A stretch of DNA of 64,000 nucleotides, taken from positions 273,060-337,059 of the forward strand of contig NZ_KB892024.1 in the NCBI RefSeq assembly GCF_000373645.1, read 5' to 3'. Made by a program: the position numbers and the translations under genes. Positions 17,345 through 26,661 of the stretch are shown piece by piece. The notes beneath the pieces were generated by a model that was given only the letters and a program-made list of their open reading frames with translations, ran no database searches and had not been told where the DNA came from. Every line of letters starts with the position of its first letter. The stretch's first letter is position 1. This DNA is from Streptomyces sp. ATexAB-D23. GTDB taxonomy: Bacteria; Actinomycetota; Actinomycetes; Streptomycetales; Streptomycetaceae.

Positions 17345-18630
17345 TTGGCGACCGGTTCCAGCAGCTCGCGCCCGCCCAGGTAGGGGCGGAGCACCTCGGG
17401 CACCCGCACCGAACCGTCGGCCAGCTGGTGGTTCTCCAGGATCGCAACGATGGTGCGCGGGACGGCGCAGAGCGTGCCGTTCAGCGTGGCCGGCGGCTGC
17501 ATGACCTTCTTGCCGCCCCGGTTGTCCCGCATCCGCACGGAGAGCCTGCGCGCCTGGAACTCACCGCAGTTGGACGCCGAGGTGAGCTCGCGGTACTTGC
17601 CCTGGGTCGGAATCCACGCTTCGCAGTCGTACTTCCTGGTGGCCGAAGCCCCCAGGTCCCCGCTGGCGACATCGATCACCTGGAAGGGCAGCTCAAGGCC
17701 GGTGAGCCACTGCTTCTCCCAGTCCAGCAGGCGCAGGTGCTCCGCCTCCGCGTCGGCCGGGTCGACGTACGTGAACATCTCGACCTTGTCGAACTGGTGG
17801 ACCCGGAAGATCCCCCGGGTGTCCTTGCCGTACGTGCCCGCCTCGCGGCGGAAACAGGGCGAGAAGCCCGCGTAGCGCAGCGGCAGCTTCTCCGCGTCGA
17901 TGATCTCGTCCATGTGGTACGCGGCGAGGGGTACCTCGGAGGTGCCGACCAGGTACTGGTCGTCCTTCTCCAGGTGGTAGACGTCCTCGGCGGCCTGGCC
18001 GAGGAATCCGGTGCCCTCCATGGCGCGCGGGCGGACCAGCGCCGGGGTGAGCATCGGGGTGAAACCGGCCTCGGTGGCCTGGGCGATCGCCGCGTTGACG
18101 AGGGCGAGCTCCAGCAGCGCGCCCACGCCGGTCAGGTAGTAGAAACGCGAGCCGGATACCTTGGCGCCGCGCTCCATGTCGATCGCGCCCAGCGACTCGC
18201 CGAGCTCCAGGTGGTCCCTGGGCTCGAATCCCTCGGCGCCGAAGTCGCGGATCGTTCCGTGCGTCTCCAGGACGACGAAGTCCTCCTCGCCGCCGACCGG
18301 CACGTCCGGGTGGACGATGTTGCCGAGCCGGAGGAGCAGATTCCTGGTCTCCGCGTCGGCCTCGGCCTGTGCCGCGTCGGCCGCCTTGACGTCGGCCTTG
18401 AGCTGCTCGGCTCTCTTCAGCAGCTCGGCGCGCTCCTCGGGGGACGCCTTGGGGATGAGTTTGCCGAGCGACTTCTGCTCGGAACGGAGTTCGTCGAAGG
18501 CGGTCCCGGACGACCTGCGCCGTTCGTCGGCGGAGAGCAGGGCATCGACGAGCGCGACGTCCTCTCCCCGGTTGCGCTGGGAGGCGCGAACACGGTCGGG
18601 GTCCTCACGAATCAGGCGAAGGTCAATCAC
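17341..18630 (-). CDS. serS: Seryl-tRNA synthetase
   Basis: A 429-aa class II aminoacyl-tRNA synthetase that charges tRNA-Ser. The first 100 residues (MIDLRLIREDPDRVR onward) form the long antiparallel coiled coil that grips the tRNA long variable arm. The catalytic domain holds motif 2 (FRREAG) and motif 3 (GTLCAVPRTIVAILE), plus the serine-site VGTSEVPLAA. Length is normal. The start is GTG at 18630; a GGAGGA lies almost directly against it, an unusually short spacing. A HAD hydrolase gene is coupled downstream. Its cognate tRNA-Ser(UGA) gene is in this window at 36799. Confidence 0.96.
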   Translation of the reverse strand: MIDLRLIREDPDRVRASQRNRGEDVALVDALLSADERRRSSGTAFDELRSEQKSLGKLIPKASPEERAELLKRAEQLKADVKAADAAQAEADAETRNLLLRLGNIVHPDVPVGGEEDFVVLETHGTIRDFGAEGFEPRDHLELGESLGAIDMERGAKVSGSRFYYLTGVGALLELALVNAAIAQATEAGFTPMLTPALVRPRAMEGTGFLGQAAEDVYHLEKDDQYLVGTSEVPLAAYHMDEIIDAEKLPLRYAGFSPCFRREAGTYGKDTRGIFRVHQFDKVEMFTYVDPADAEAEHLRLLDWEKQWLTGLELPFQVIDVASGDLGASATRKYDCEAWIPTQGKYRELTSASNCGEFQARRLSVRMRDNRGGKKVMQPPATLNGTLCAVPRTIVAILENHQLADGSVRVPEVLRPYLGGRELLEPVAK

Positions 18631-19252
18631 TCCTCCAGGCTACCGGTGTCGGCTTCCCCTGCTTGAACCGATAGGGGCAAGCGTGGCGCTTTGCCCGAAT
18701 TGCCGGTATTCGACATTCTGGGGGCGAGCTGCCGGGCCGGAATCGAAGCGTGTATCGAAGAAAGGGCCGCTATTCCCCTAAATGGGACAGAAGGGGTGTG
18801 GGCTCCTGACGTATCGGCCTTGCCCGGCACGGCAGTTGGTTGCCGCTTGTCCACAGGAATGGGTGATCCGGCAAAGTTATCCACAGGCTGTGGGGGAAGT
18901 CTGTGGACGTGGAGGAGGTCATTCCGGGAGGCCTGCGAAAACGCGTGGATTCGCAGTTCAAACCCGCTTTATACGCTCGTTCGGGTGGGAATTGCTCGCT
19001 CTAAAGAGTTGATCAATGGAATTGGGCTGACACCGGGTGGCCTGCGACCCTGTGGGCCGGTCTGGGTGGGGTGTGTTGATTTGTCGACCATGTCGCATTG
19101 CCGTGTCGACTTGTCCCCAGCCTCGGGTACGCACCTGTGGATAACTTTTCCCGGTAAGGCAATCAGCTGATCCCATCGGCCAGGGAGGCGGGCGACAGCC
19201 CGCCCGCCGGCTCCCCCTACCAGTCCAGCAGCTGCTTGCCGGCCGAGAGCTG
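18631..19252. promoter_or_regulatory. Long non-coding spacer with a DnaA-box cluster
   Basis: This 622-bp spacer between pheA and serS (both leftward) has no convincing gene. It holds perfect DnaA boxes TTGTCCACA at 18847-18855, TTATCCACA at 18877-18885 (exactly 30 bp further, about three helical turns) and TGTGGATAA at 19136-19144, and the one-mismatch TTGTCCCCA at 19111-19119. Weaker matches are at 18902 and 19081. The region is less GC-rich than its surroundings. The serS promoter must also lie here. Confidence 0.65.
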
Positions 19253-20188
19253 TCAGGCGCGTCCGTCCTGGTTGCGGGCCAGCCAGTCCGAGGCCTCGGT
19301 GAACTCGGCGTCGGAGGTCCCCGCGCGCAGCGGGCGTACATCCGCCGGCGTCACACCGGCCCGCGGGTACGAGCCGAGGAACCGCACATTCGGGCAGATC
19401 CGCTTCAGCCCCATCAGCGCCTCGCCGACCCGGCGGTCGGAGATGTGGCCCTCGGCGTCCACCGCGAAGCAGTAGTTGCCGATGCCCGCCCCGGTCGGCC
19501 GCGACTGGATCAGCATCAGGTTCACCCCGCGCACCGCGAACTCCTGGAGCAGTTCGAGCAGGGCGCCGGGGTGATCGTCCCCCAGCCAGATGACGACGGA
19601 GGTCTTGTCCGCGCCGGTCGGCGCCGCGGGCCGGGCCGGCCGGCCCACCAGCACGAAGCGGGTCTGCGCGTTCTCCGCGTCATGGATCTCGGTGACGAGC
19701 GGTTCGAGCCCGTACGTCGCCGCCGCGAACTCCCCGGCGAACGCGGCGTCGTACCGGCCCTCCTGCACGAGCCGCGCGCCGTCCGCGTTGGAAGCCGCCG
19801 ACTCCCATACGGCCTGCGGGAGATGGGCGGCCATCCAGTTGCGTACCTGCGGCTGCGCGGCCGGGTGGGCGGTGACCGTCTTGATGTCGGACAGCTTGGT
19901 GCCGGGCCGCACCAGCAGCGCGAAGGTGATGGAGAGCAGCACTTCGCGGTAGATCATCAGCGGTTCACCGCTGGTGAGCTGGTCGAGCGTGGTGGTGATG
20001 CCGCCCTCGACGGAGTTCTCGATCGGTACGAGCGCCGCGGCGGCCGTACCGCCGCGTACCGCGTCCAGGGCCGCCGGTACGGAGACCATCGGGACCAGTT
20101 CGCGGGTGGCGGCTTCCGGGAGCGTACGGAGGGCGACCTCGGTGAAGGTGCCCTCGGGGCCGAGATAGGCGTAGCGCGTGGCGGACAT
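19253..20188 (-). CDS. pheA: Prephenate dehydratase
   Basis: A 311-aa monofunctional prephenate dehydratase, which makes phenylpyruvate for phenylalanine. The catalytic domain shows the N-terminal YLGPEGTFTE, the LVPIENSVEG motif and the essential Thr in NAQTRF (around residue 172). An ACT regulatory domain follows (GALLELLQEFAVRGVNL, then QSRPTG), which binds phenylalanine for feedback control. The usual ESRP reads QSRP here. ATG 20188 starts the conserved sequence directly. Confidence 0.94.
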   Translation of the reverse strand: MSATRYAYLGPEGTFTEVALRTLPEAATRELVPMVSVPAALDAVRGGTAAAALVPIENSVEGGITTTLDQLTSGEPLMIYREVLLSITFALLVRPGTKLSDIKTVTAHPAAQPQVRNWMAAHLPQAVWESAASNADGARLVQEGRYDAAFAGEFAAATYGLEPLVTEIHDAENAQTRFVLVGRPARPAAPTGADKTSVVIWLGDDHPGALLELLQEFAVRGVNLMLIQSRPTGAGIGNYCFAVDAEGHISDRRVGEALMGLKRICPNVRFLGSYPRAGVTPADVRPLRAGTSDAEFTEASDWLARNQDGRA

Positions 20189-20247
20189 ACCGTCACCCTA
20201 ATGCGCGGTGACGGCTCGGAAGTCCAGGTCTGCGGAGCCGCGGTGGC

Positions 20248-21555
20248 TCAGGACTCCAGAAGCCGCTGCCCCACGTACTCCCCGGCCGCGGCCCCGCCCG
20301 GCACGGCGAACAGCCCGCTCGCCTCGTGGCGCAGGAAGGGGGAGAGCGCGTCCCCCCGGTCGAGCTTGCGCTGCACGGGCACGAAGCCGCGCAGCGGATC
20401 GGCCTGCCAGCAGATGAACAGCAGCCCCGCGTCCGGGGTGCCGTCGGCGGCGATGCCGTCGTGGTACGAGAACGGCCGGCGCAGCATCGCGGCACCGCTG
20501 TTGCGCTCGGGGGCGGAGATCCGGGCGTGCGCGTTGTCCGGGATCAGGAGCTTGCCGTCGGACCCGACCTTGTCGAGGTCCATGGCGGTGGTCTCCGTGC
20601 CGCCGCTGAGCGGGGCACCGTCCGACTTGCGTCGGCCGATGACCCGCTCCTGCTGCCCGACGGGGAGCTTCTCCCAGTCGTCGAGCAGCATCCTGATCCG
20701 CCGGACCACCGCGTACGAGCCGCCCGCGAGCCAGTCGTAGGCGGCGTCGCGGCCGCCGGGGACGAAGATCCGCTTGTCGAAGTCGCTGTCGGCAGGCTTC
20801 GGGTTGCCGGTGCCGTCGACCTGGCCCATCAGGTTGCGGGCCGTCATCGGCTTGGCGGTGGCGCCGGGCGTGCGGTTGAAGCCGTTCATCTGCCAGCGCA
20901 CAGTGGCCGTCGAACCGGCCTCCTTCTGTACCGCCCGCAGGGCATGGAACGCGACGAGCGCGTCGTCGGCGCCGATCTGCACCCACAGATCCCCGTTGGA
21001 CCGGCCGGTGTCGAGGTGGTCGGACGAGAACGGCGGCAGGGGGTCGAGGCCCGGAGGCCGACGGGAGGCCAGGCCCGTGCGTTCGAAGAAGGTGGCGCCG
21101 AAGCCGAAGGTGACGGTCAGCGAGGAGGGCCCCGCGTCCAGCGCGATGCCGGTGTCGTGCACACTGCCGTCCGCCGCGGAGCCGGCGGCGGGTTCGCCGG
21201 CCATCAGCCGCTGGGCCGCGGCGGACCAGCGACGCATCAGGGCGGCGGCCTCCTTGCGGCCGGCGCCGGCGGTGAGGTCGAAGGCGACGAGGTGGCCGCA
21301 CGCCTGAAGCGGAGTGGTGATCCCCGGTTGATGTTTCCCGTGAAACATCACCTCGGTGGAGCCGACCGACGTCAGCGCCGTCGGTGGATCGTCGCGCGTG
21401 GCGGCATAGCCGGTGGCGCCGCCGGCCGCTCCGAGTACCAGCCCGGTAGCTCCGGCCGCGCCTGCCGTGCCGAGCAGCCGCCGCCGCGAAATCGCTCCGG
21501 CCCTGCCGTTGTCACGGCTCTTGTCGCTCTTGTTGCTCGCGCTGTTTCCGCTCAC
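20248..21555 (-). CDS. dtpA: Tat-exported DyP-type haem peroxidase
   Basis: A 435-aa dye-decolourising peroxidase. The N-terminus has a twin-arginine signal (SRRRLLG plus a Gly/Ala-rich hydrophobic stretch, residues 23-50). The peroxidase domain carries the GxxDG motif (NLMGQVDGTGNP). The gene is last in a leftward unit behind sco, ecuC and copC-copD. In S. lividans the corresponding peroxidase DtpA works with Sco and ECuC in delivering copper to the oxidase GlxA at hyphal tips; the same order here supports that role by analogy. Start is GTG 21555, 7 bp after the stop of the copper gene. Confidence 0.9.
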   Translation of the reverse strand: MSGNSASNKSDKSRDNGRAGAISRRRLLGTAGAAGATGLVLGAAGGATGYAATRDDPPTALTSVGSTEVMFHGKHQPGITTPLQACGHLVAFDLTAGAGRKEAAALMRRWSAAAQRLMAGEPAAGSAADGSVHDTGIALDAGPSSLTVTFGFGATFFERTGLASRRPPGLDPLPPFSSDHLDTGRSNGDLWVQIGADDALVAFHALRAVQKEAGSTATVRWQMNGFNRTPGATAKPMTARNLMGQVDGTGNPKPADSDFDKRIFVPGGRDAAYDWLAGGSYAVVRRIRMLLDDWEKLPVGQQERVIGRRKSDGAPLSGGTETTAMDLDKVGSDGKLLIPDNAHARISAPERNSGAAMLRRPFSYHDGIAADGTPDAGLLFICWQADPLRGFVPVQRKLDRGDALSPFLRHEASGLFAVPGGAAAGEYVGQRLLES

Positions 21556-21562
21556 GTCCTGC

Positions 21563-23500
21563 TCAGCCGATCTTCACGTTCTTGTCGACCGTCGTCTGGT
21601 CGATGTCCGACGTCCGCACGGTCACCGCGACGTTCCAGTCGCCCGCGATCGGGAGCTGGAGGCCGGTGGCGGTCCAGTGTCCCTCGGTCAGTCGGACCGG
21701 AACGGCCGGGAGGGGGCCGATGTCCTTGGACTTCAAGGTGAACGCGACCTTCACCTCGGGGACGTCCATGGCCTTTCCGCCGCTGTCCTTGATCCACAGG
21801 TGGATCACGTTGGCTCCGGTGCGACCCGGGTCGATGTCCATCCGGACCGTGCCCTTGCCGTTCTCGCCGCCCGTCTCGAAGGGCAGGGAGAGGTTGACGG
21901 GCCCGTCCGCCACGGGTACGGCGGCCGCCGTCGACGAGCGCGCTTCCTCCTCCGTACGGCCGGGTTCGGTCGAGGTCAGGACGGTGGTCACGGCCAGCAG
22001 GGCCACGGCGACGCCGACCTCGGCCAGCACGGAGCGCCGCAGCGCTGCCCGGCCGGGGTCGGCGTCACGTATCCGCTTCTGCTCGGCGGAGGCCACAGCC
22101 GCCCGCTGCCGGGCGAGCTGCGCTGCCCGGCCGGGGTCCGTGGCGGCCTCCGCCGCGGCCTCTTCCTCTTCCTCCGGCTCAGGGACACCGGATCCGGCAG
22201 CGGCTGCTGGCTCCTCCGTGCCGCCGCCCGCCGCGAGTCGGGCCGTCCACCTGCGGGACACGGACGCGACCCCGACCAGCGCGGCGACGAGCGCCACCTT
22301 CGCGATCAGCAGCTGCCCGTATCCGGTGCCGGTCAGCGCCGACCAGGTGCCGAGCTGCCGCCACGACTGGTAGACCCCGGTCGCGACGAGGAGGACCACG
22401 CTGGTGAACGCGATCGCGGAGAAGCGCCGTACGGCCGCCGCGGGGAGGTCCGGGGTGCGGTACAGCGCGGTCAGCAGGGCCACGAGCCCGCCCAGCCAGG
22501 CCGCGACGGCCAGCAGGTGGAGCACGTCCACGGGCATGGCGATACCGGGCTGGATGCCGGTCGACGCATGCTCGGCCAGCGCCCAGGTCCCGGCGATGCC
22601 GGCGGCGATGACCGCGCCGCCGATGGCGAGGCCGAAGGTGAGGTCCTTCTTCTCGCGCGGGTCCTCGCGCTTGGCGTACGTGCCGAACAGCACCGCGACG
22701 AACAGCGCGGCGGCACCGAGCAGCAGGAGCCGCGAGACGAGTGCGGCGCCGGGCTTGGTGTCGAGGACCGCCTTCAGGCCGTCGAGGTCGAACACGTCCC
22801 CGAGCTTCCCGGACCCGGTGTACGGGTTGCGCAGGAGCAGCATCGCGATGGTGGCCGCGGTGAGCGTCATCCAGCCGCGTACCACCAGGCGCTGCAGCGG
22901 ACGCGCGCCCGCGCCGTGCCGCCAGCAGGCCAGCACGAAGGCGGCGCCGCCCGCGAGCACGATGAACCCGGCGTACGCGGCGTAGCGCGCGATGTCGTAG
23001 AGCGTGCCGACGAGGCCGCCCCCGGCCTCGTTGTCGGGAAGGGCGACGGTGGTCTCGGAGGGTGCGCCGATGGAGAAGGTGAAGGCGCCGGAGACGGGGT
23101 GGCTGTCGGCGGAGACCGCCTGCCAGGCGACGGTGTACGTACCGTCGGGCAGGCCGGTGCGCAGGGCGACGCCGTACTTCACGGTGGAGCCGCTGTGCAG
23201 GTCGCGCGGGGCGGCCTGGGTGTCGGCGCGCTTGCCCGAGGGGTCGAGGACGCGGATGGAGTCCGCGCCGAGAGCGACCTGCTCGGAGAAGGTGAGGGTG
23301 ACCTCCTGGGGTGCGGTGGCGACCACCGCCCCGTCCTGCGGATCGCTCCCGGTGAGTGCGGCGTGGGCCGACGCGGGACCCGCGACGGCCAGCAGCAGAC
23401 CGAACACCGCGCCGACGAGTGCGGCGAGGAGTCCGGCCGCGGCGAGCGGCCGTCGTGCGGCGTACGGGGGCGGCCCGAAGTGCGGGGCGGTGGCTGTCAT
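21563..23500 (-). CDS. CopC-CopD copper resistance fusion protein
   Basis: A 645-aa membrane protein. A signal sequence ends at GPASAHAAL, so the mature protein begins with the His that in CopC binds Cu(II); further CopC signatures are VTLTFSEQV and SADSHPVSGAFTF. From about residue 160 there are eight or more hydrophobic helices forming the CopD domain, followed by a charged Glu/Ala-rich cytoplasmic linker, one more helix, and an extracytoplasmic C-terminal beta domain of about 120 residues. CopC and CopD bind and import copper across the membrane. It lies between ecuC and dtpA. Confidence 0.9.
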   Translation of the reverse strand: MTATAPHFGPPPYAARRPLAAAGLLAALVGAVFGLLLAVAGPASAHAALTGSDPQDGAVVATAPQEVTLTFSEQVALGADSIRVLDPSGKRADTQAAPRDLHSGSTVKYGVALRTGLPDGTYTVAWQAVSADSHPVSGAFTFSIGAPSETTVALPDNEAGGGLVGTLYDIARYAAYAGFIVLAGGAAFVLACWRHGAGARPLQRLVVRGWMTLTAATIAMLLLRNPYTGSGKLGDVFDLDGLKAVLDTKPGAALVSRLLLLGAAALFVAVLFGTYAKREDPREKKDLTFGLAIGGAVIAAGIAGTWALAEHASTGIQPGIAMPVDVLHLLAVAAWLGGLVALLTALYRTPDLPAAAVRRFSAIAFTSVVLLVATGVYQSWRQLGTWSALTGTGYGQLLIAKVALVAALVGVASVSRRWTARLAAGGGTEEPAAAAGSGVPEPEEEEEAAAEAATDPGRAAQLARQRAAVASAEQKRIRDADPGRAALRRSVLAEVGVAVALLAVTTVLTSTEPGRTEEEARSSTAAAVPVADGPVNLSLPFETGGENGKGTVRMDIDPGRTGANVIHLWIKDSGGKAMDVPEVKVAFTLKSKDIGPLPAVPVRLTEGHWTATGLQLPIAGDWNVAVTVRTSDIDQTTVDKNVKIG

Positions 23501-23514
23501 GGTCTGTCAGTCCC

Positions 23515-23964
23515 TCACTGCTTCTTCGGGTTGTGGGTGGTCTCCTTCACGGGAAGGTCGACCTTGACCGCGCCGGCCTTCTCGAAGTGCAGCTCCACGG
23601 ACACCTTCTGGCCCTGCTTGGGCTGCTGCTTGAGCTTCGCGAACATGATGTGGTTGCCACCGCGTTCGAGGTCCAGCTCACCGCCCGCGGGCACGTCGAA
23701 GGACGTCACCTCGCGCATGACCTGGTTCTTCGTCTCGTGGATCGTGACGTCGTCCGAGAGCGGGCTGGTGACCGAGGTGAGGCGGTCGGCTCCGTTGCCG
23801 TGGTTCTGCACGACGAGGAAGCCGGCTGCCATGTCGTTGACGGGCTGCGGCATGAACCCGCCGATGACCTTCAGCTCCGGCCGGTCCGAGGAGGACGAAC
23901 ACCCCGCCAGCGCCAGACCCGTGGTGAGGGTCAGGACACCGGCGAGGGCCGTACGGCGGTTCAC
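23515..23964 (-). CDS. ecuC: PCu(A)C-type copper chaperone lipoprotein
   Basis: A 149-aa lipoprotein: signal peptide with lipobox LAGC, then a DUF461/PCu(A)C domain with the copper-binding set His...Met (IHETKNQVM) and His-x-Met (GGNHIMFAKL), i.e. H-x7-M...HxM. It binds Cu(I) outside the membrane and passes it to Sco or cytochrome oxidase. The GTG start at 23964 overlaps the stop of sco (GTGA), so the two are made together. The C-terminal tail is Lys/His-rich. Confidence 0.88.
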   Translation of the reverse strand: MNRRTALAGVLTLTTGLALAGCSSSSDRPELKVIGGFMPQPVNDMAAGFLVVQNHGNGADRLTSVTSPLSDDVTIHETKNQVMREVTSFDVPAGGELDLERGGNHIMFAKLKQQPKQGQKVSVELHFEKAGAVKVDLPVKETTHNPKKQ

Positions 23965-24614
23965 GGGTTCTCCCCCTTGACGATCTTGGGGAGGTCCTTG
24001 GTGTAGTCGTCGGGCGTGGTGTCCTCGCTGTACAGCACGTACCCCTGGTCGGTCTTCGGGGAGAACGCGAGGACCTGCGAGCCGTGCATCGAGACGATCG
24101 TGCCGTCCTTCTCCTTCTTCGGCGCGTCCATGCCGATGCCGATCTGCCGGGCGCCCGCCTGGATGGTCGGGAAGTCGCCGGTGAGACCGATGAAGGACGG
24201 GTCCTGGGACTTGAGCCAGGTGCCCAGCGAGGCGGGGGTGTCCCGCTCCGGGTCGGTGGTGACGAAGATGACCTGGAGCTTGTCCTGGTCCGCCTGGGAG
24301 AGGGACTTCTTGGCGATCGCGATGTTGCTCATGATGAGCGGGCAGACGTCGGGGCAGTGGGTGTAGCCGAAGTAGATGAGAGTCGGCTTGCCCTTGGTCT
24401 GCTCGCGCAGGTCGTACTTCTTGCCGTGTGTGTCGGTCAGGACGAGGTTCGGCTTGGTGAACGGCTGGTCGAGCACCGTCGCGGCCTTGGTCTTCGCCTC
24501 CACCGACACATCGGCGATGGGCTTCTTGCTGTCGTTGTCACTGCCGCCACAGGCGGACAGGGTGAGCGCGGCCGCGACGACGAGCGCCGCGGCCGGCACG
24601 ATCTTCTTAACCAT
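23961..24614 (-). CDS. sco: SCO1/SenC family copper metallochaperone lipoprotein
   Basis: A 217-aa lipoprotein (lipobox LSAC) with a thioredoxin-like fold. The copper-binding CxxxC is in THCPDVCP and the distal His in SMHGSQVLAFSP. Sco proteins assemble the CuA site of cytochrome c oxidase and, in S. lividans, feed copper to DtpA and GlxA. The open frame reaches 24878, but ATG 24614 with an AGGAAA SD begins a proper signal peptide. It lies 50 bp downstream of the ycnI-like gene and overlaps ecuC. Confidence 0.9.
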   Translation of the reverse strand: MVKKIVPAAALVVAAALTLSACGGSDNDSKKPIADVSVEAKTKAATVLDQPFTKPNLVLTDTHGKKYDLREQTKGKPTLIYFGYTHCPDVCPLIMSNIAIAKKSLSQADQDKLQVIFVTTDPERDTPASLGTWLKSQDPSFIGLTGDFPTIQAGARQIGIGMDAPKKEKDGTIVSMHGSQVLAFSPKTDQGYVLYSEDTTPDDYTKDLPKIVKGENP

Positions 24615-24663
24615 GGAGCACTTTTCCTGGTGGGTCGATGGAGCGGGTGGGGCTTGGGCCGGA

Positions 24664-25410
24664 TCAGGTGGTGGTGCGACGGCGGCCGGCCAGGACGCCG
24701 AAGGCCACGCCGGCGACACCGATGACGATGCCGATGACGCCGAGCACCCGGGCGGCGTTGTCCTGGGAAGAGGCCGACGAGGCGGTGGTGGTCTCCCCGC
24801 TCTTGTCGGAGGCGGCGGAGGAGTCCGATGAGGCGGAGGAGCCCGAGCCGGCCGCCGCGTCGGCCCCGTGCCCGTCACCCGACGCGGCCGTCAGCTTGAG
24901 GACGGGAGCGGGGGTGTCGGGCTCGTCGGCGCCCTCCTTCTGCTCCTCGATCCAGCGGACGACCTCCTTGTTGGAGTACGTCTGGACGGCCTTGAACACC
25001 AGCTGGTCGGCGTCCTCGGGGAGCTGGCCGACGGACAGGGGGAACTGCTGGAAGCGGCCGGGCTCGATCTTGCCGCCGGTCCAGGTGACCTTGGAGACGG
25101 CCTCGTTGATCGTCTTGCCGTGCATCTCCAGCGGCTTGTCGAGCTTGCTGGTCGTCACCTCGATGTCCCAGCCGGGTACCGGCTGCGGCATGACGGACGC
25201 CAGCGGGTGGTCGGTGGGGAAGCTGACTTCGAGCTTGGTCGTCGAGGCGTTGTCGCGCTCGTTGGGCACCTTGAAGTTGATGACGGCGTAACCGCCCTTG
25301 GCGGCCTCGCCCTGCGGCTGGACGCTGACGTGGGCGGAGGCCGTACCGGCGAGCAGCAGCACGGTCGACGCGGCGACGCCGCCGGCGAGGGCGATGCGGG
25401 AAACGTTCAT
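24664..25410 (-). CDS. YcnI-like DUF1775 copper-binding protein
   Basis: A 248-aa exported protein. The signal peptide ends at TASAHVSV, leaving a mature N-terminal His, which in the YcnI family is a Cu(II) ligand together with a Trp and Glu of the domain. The DUF1775 domain spans about residues 28-165 (GGYAVINFKVPNE, KVTWTGG). Then come a Ser/Ala/Asp-rich linker and a C-terminal transmembrane helix (VLGVIGIVIGVAGVAFGVL) with RRR stop-transfer. It lies first in the leftward copper unit. The frame extends much further upstream only by chance. Confidence 0.87.
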   Translation of the reverse strand: MNVSRIALAGGVAASTVLLLAGTASAHVSVQPQGEAAKGGYAVINFKVPNERDNASTTKLEVSFPTDHPLASVMPQPVPGWDIEVTTSKLDKPLEMHGKTINEAVSKVTWTGGKIEPGRFQQFPLSVGQLPEDADQLVFKAVQTYSNKEVVRWIEEQKEGADEPDTPAPVLKLTAASGDGHGADAAAGSGSSASSDSSAASDKSGETTTASSASSQDNAARVLGVIGIVIGVAGVAFGVLAGRRRTTT

Positions 25411-25574
25411 GACAGAGATCACTCCACAGAGGCACGAAGGAAAGGTGCTCCGGCGCGCGGGTACGCACCGGCATCGCGACACCTCCTCCGCACGAGCGGA
25501 ATGCGCGGACGACCCGCGGACGCGCCGAGAGGCGCGTGGCGTGGGCCGGACCGCATCGCGTGGAGGGCGTCGCG

Positions 25575-26393
25575 TCAGGCTGCGAGGGTGAGTACGGGAG
25601 GCGGCCCGCGCCGGATCACCATGTGCTGCAACGGGTCCCCGGTCGCCGGGCGCGGCGCGTCCACGGCGGTACGGGGGGTGCGCGGCCCGGTCGTGAGTTC
25701 GCCGGACAGGCCCGCGCGCAGGGCGGAGACGAGGCCGAACGCGGCCCGCAGCGCCCGGAGCCGGGCCCCTGCCGCGATCTGCTGGGCGCCGTGGGCCGAG
25801 AGCCGGGCGAGGCGGAACAGGGCGACTTCGCCCCGCCGCAGCAGCCAGCCGGTGGCCAGCGCGGCCAGCAGGTGCCCGAGCAGCATGGGCAGGCCGGGCA
25901 GCATTCCGGCGAGGCCGGTCGTTCCGGTGGCCCAGAGGCCGTCGGAAGGGGCCGCGGCCAGGTGCTGGTGCGCCTGTGCGGTCACCGCCACCGGGTCGAC
26001 GCCCGCGGTGGTGACGATGTCGTGCGCGTCCGAGGCGTCCAGCTGACCGGGGCCGGCGCCGCAGACGAGGCTCGCCGCGAACCGGATGAGCGCGTCCTCG
26101 CCGCCGGTGGCCCGGGGCGTCGTGGTGTGCGTGCCCAGGCCGAAGAGGACGTGCAGGGCGAGCTGTCCGCCGGCCAGGGCCGCCGCGATGCCGGGCAGCG
26201 AACGTTCGCGCCCGGCGAGGGGGACGGCCACCGCGAGGACGCCGAGGAAGGCGGCGAGCAGCGTCCACCAGGGGACGGTCGCGCAGGCGGCCAGCGCATG
26301 CCCCGCCGCGGACAACGCGACGCAGACCGCGGCGAACACCGCGGCCCTCAGTAGCCGCAGACCGGCTCCGGCGCGTCCCACAGATGTAGACAT
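25575..26393 (-). CDS. Hypothetical multi-pass membrane protein
   Basis: A 272-aa protein with hydrophobic segments near residues 15-37, 40-58, 72-92 and 168-198 and a charged C-terminus. His residues cluster around predicted loops (HDIVTTAG, AQAHQHLAA), which together with its position directly upstream of the ycnI-sco-ecuC-copCD-dtpA unit hints at a copper-related role; nothing more specific can be said. The ATG at 26393 begins the protein-like part; the frame upstream to 26591 is poor. The 164-bp gap to the ycnI-like gene contains a GC-rich hairpin. Confidence 0.7.
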   Translation of the reverse strand: MSTSVGRAGAGLRLLRAAVFAAVCVALSAAGHALAACATVPWWTLLAAFLGVLAVAVPLAGRERSLPGIAAALAGGQLALHVLFGLGTHTTTPRATGGEDALIRFAASLVCGAGPGQLDASDAHDIVTTAGVDPVAVTAQAHQHLAAAPSDGLWATGTTGLAGMLPGLPMLLGHLLAALATGWLLRRGEVALFRLARLSAHGAQQIAAGARLRALRAAFGLVSALRAGLSGELTTGPRTPRTAVDAPRPATGDPLQHMVIRRGPPPVLTLAA

Positions 26394-26661
26394 GGCCGGG
26401 CCATCATCGCACCCGGCCCCCCGCCTCCGTACGGCAGGTCCGGAAGGTCGTCTTCCAGGCGGATTGGGCGCGAGCAGGGCCGTTCGGGCGGGTTCCGCAC
26501 CCTCCTGGGTGGTACGGAAAGGGTCCCGTGGGGCGGGGCTACACCGGTGTGACGCATCCGGCCATCCGCCGATCGAGCGGTAAGACGGCACGCGCGTGCT
26601 TATGACCGCCCCTGCGTGGCATACGTATCGGTATGTCTAGCCGCATCCAGGAGGCCGGAGC
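26394..26661. promoter_or_regulatory. Divergent spacer with palindromes
   Basis: A 268-bp spacer between the leftward membrane protein gene and the rightward HATPase gene. It contains GCACGCGCGTGC (26588-26599) and CATACGTATCGGTATG (26620-26635), an imperfect palindrome placed near the expected promoter of the rightward gene. No gene seen. Confidence 0.35.

Noticed and set aside
21413..23980. An 855-codon open frame on the plus strand
   Set aside because: Antisense to dtpA, copC-copD and ecuC; low-complexity Gly/Arg translation without domains.
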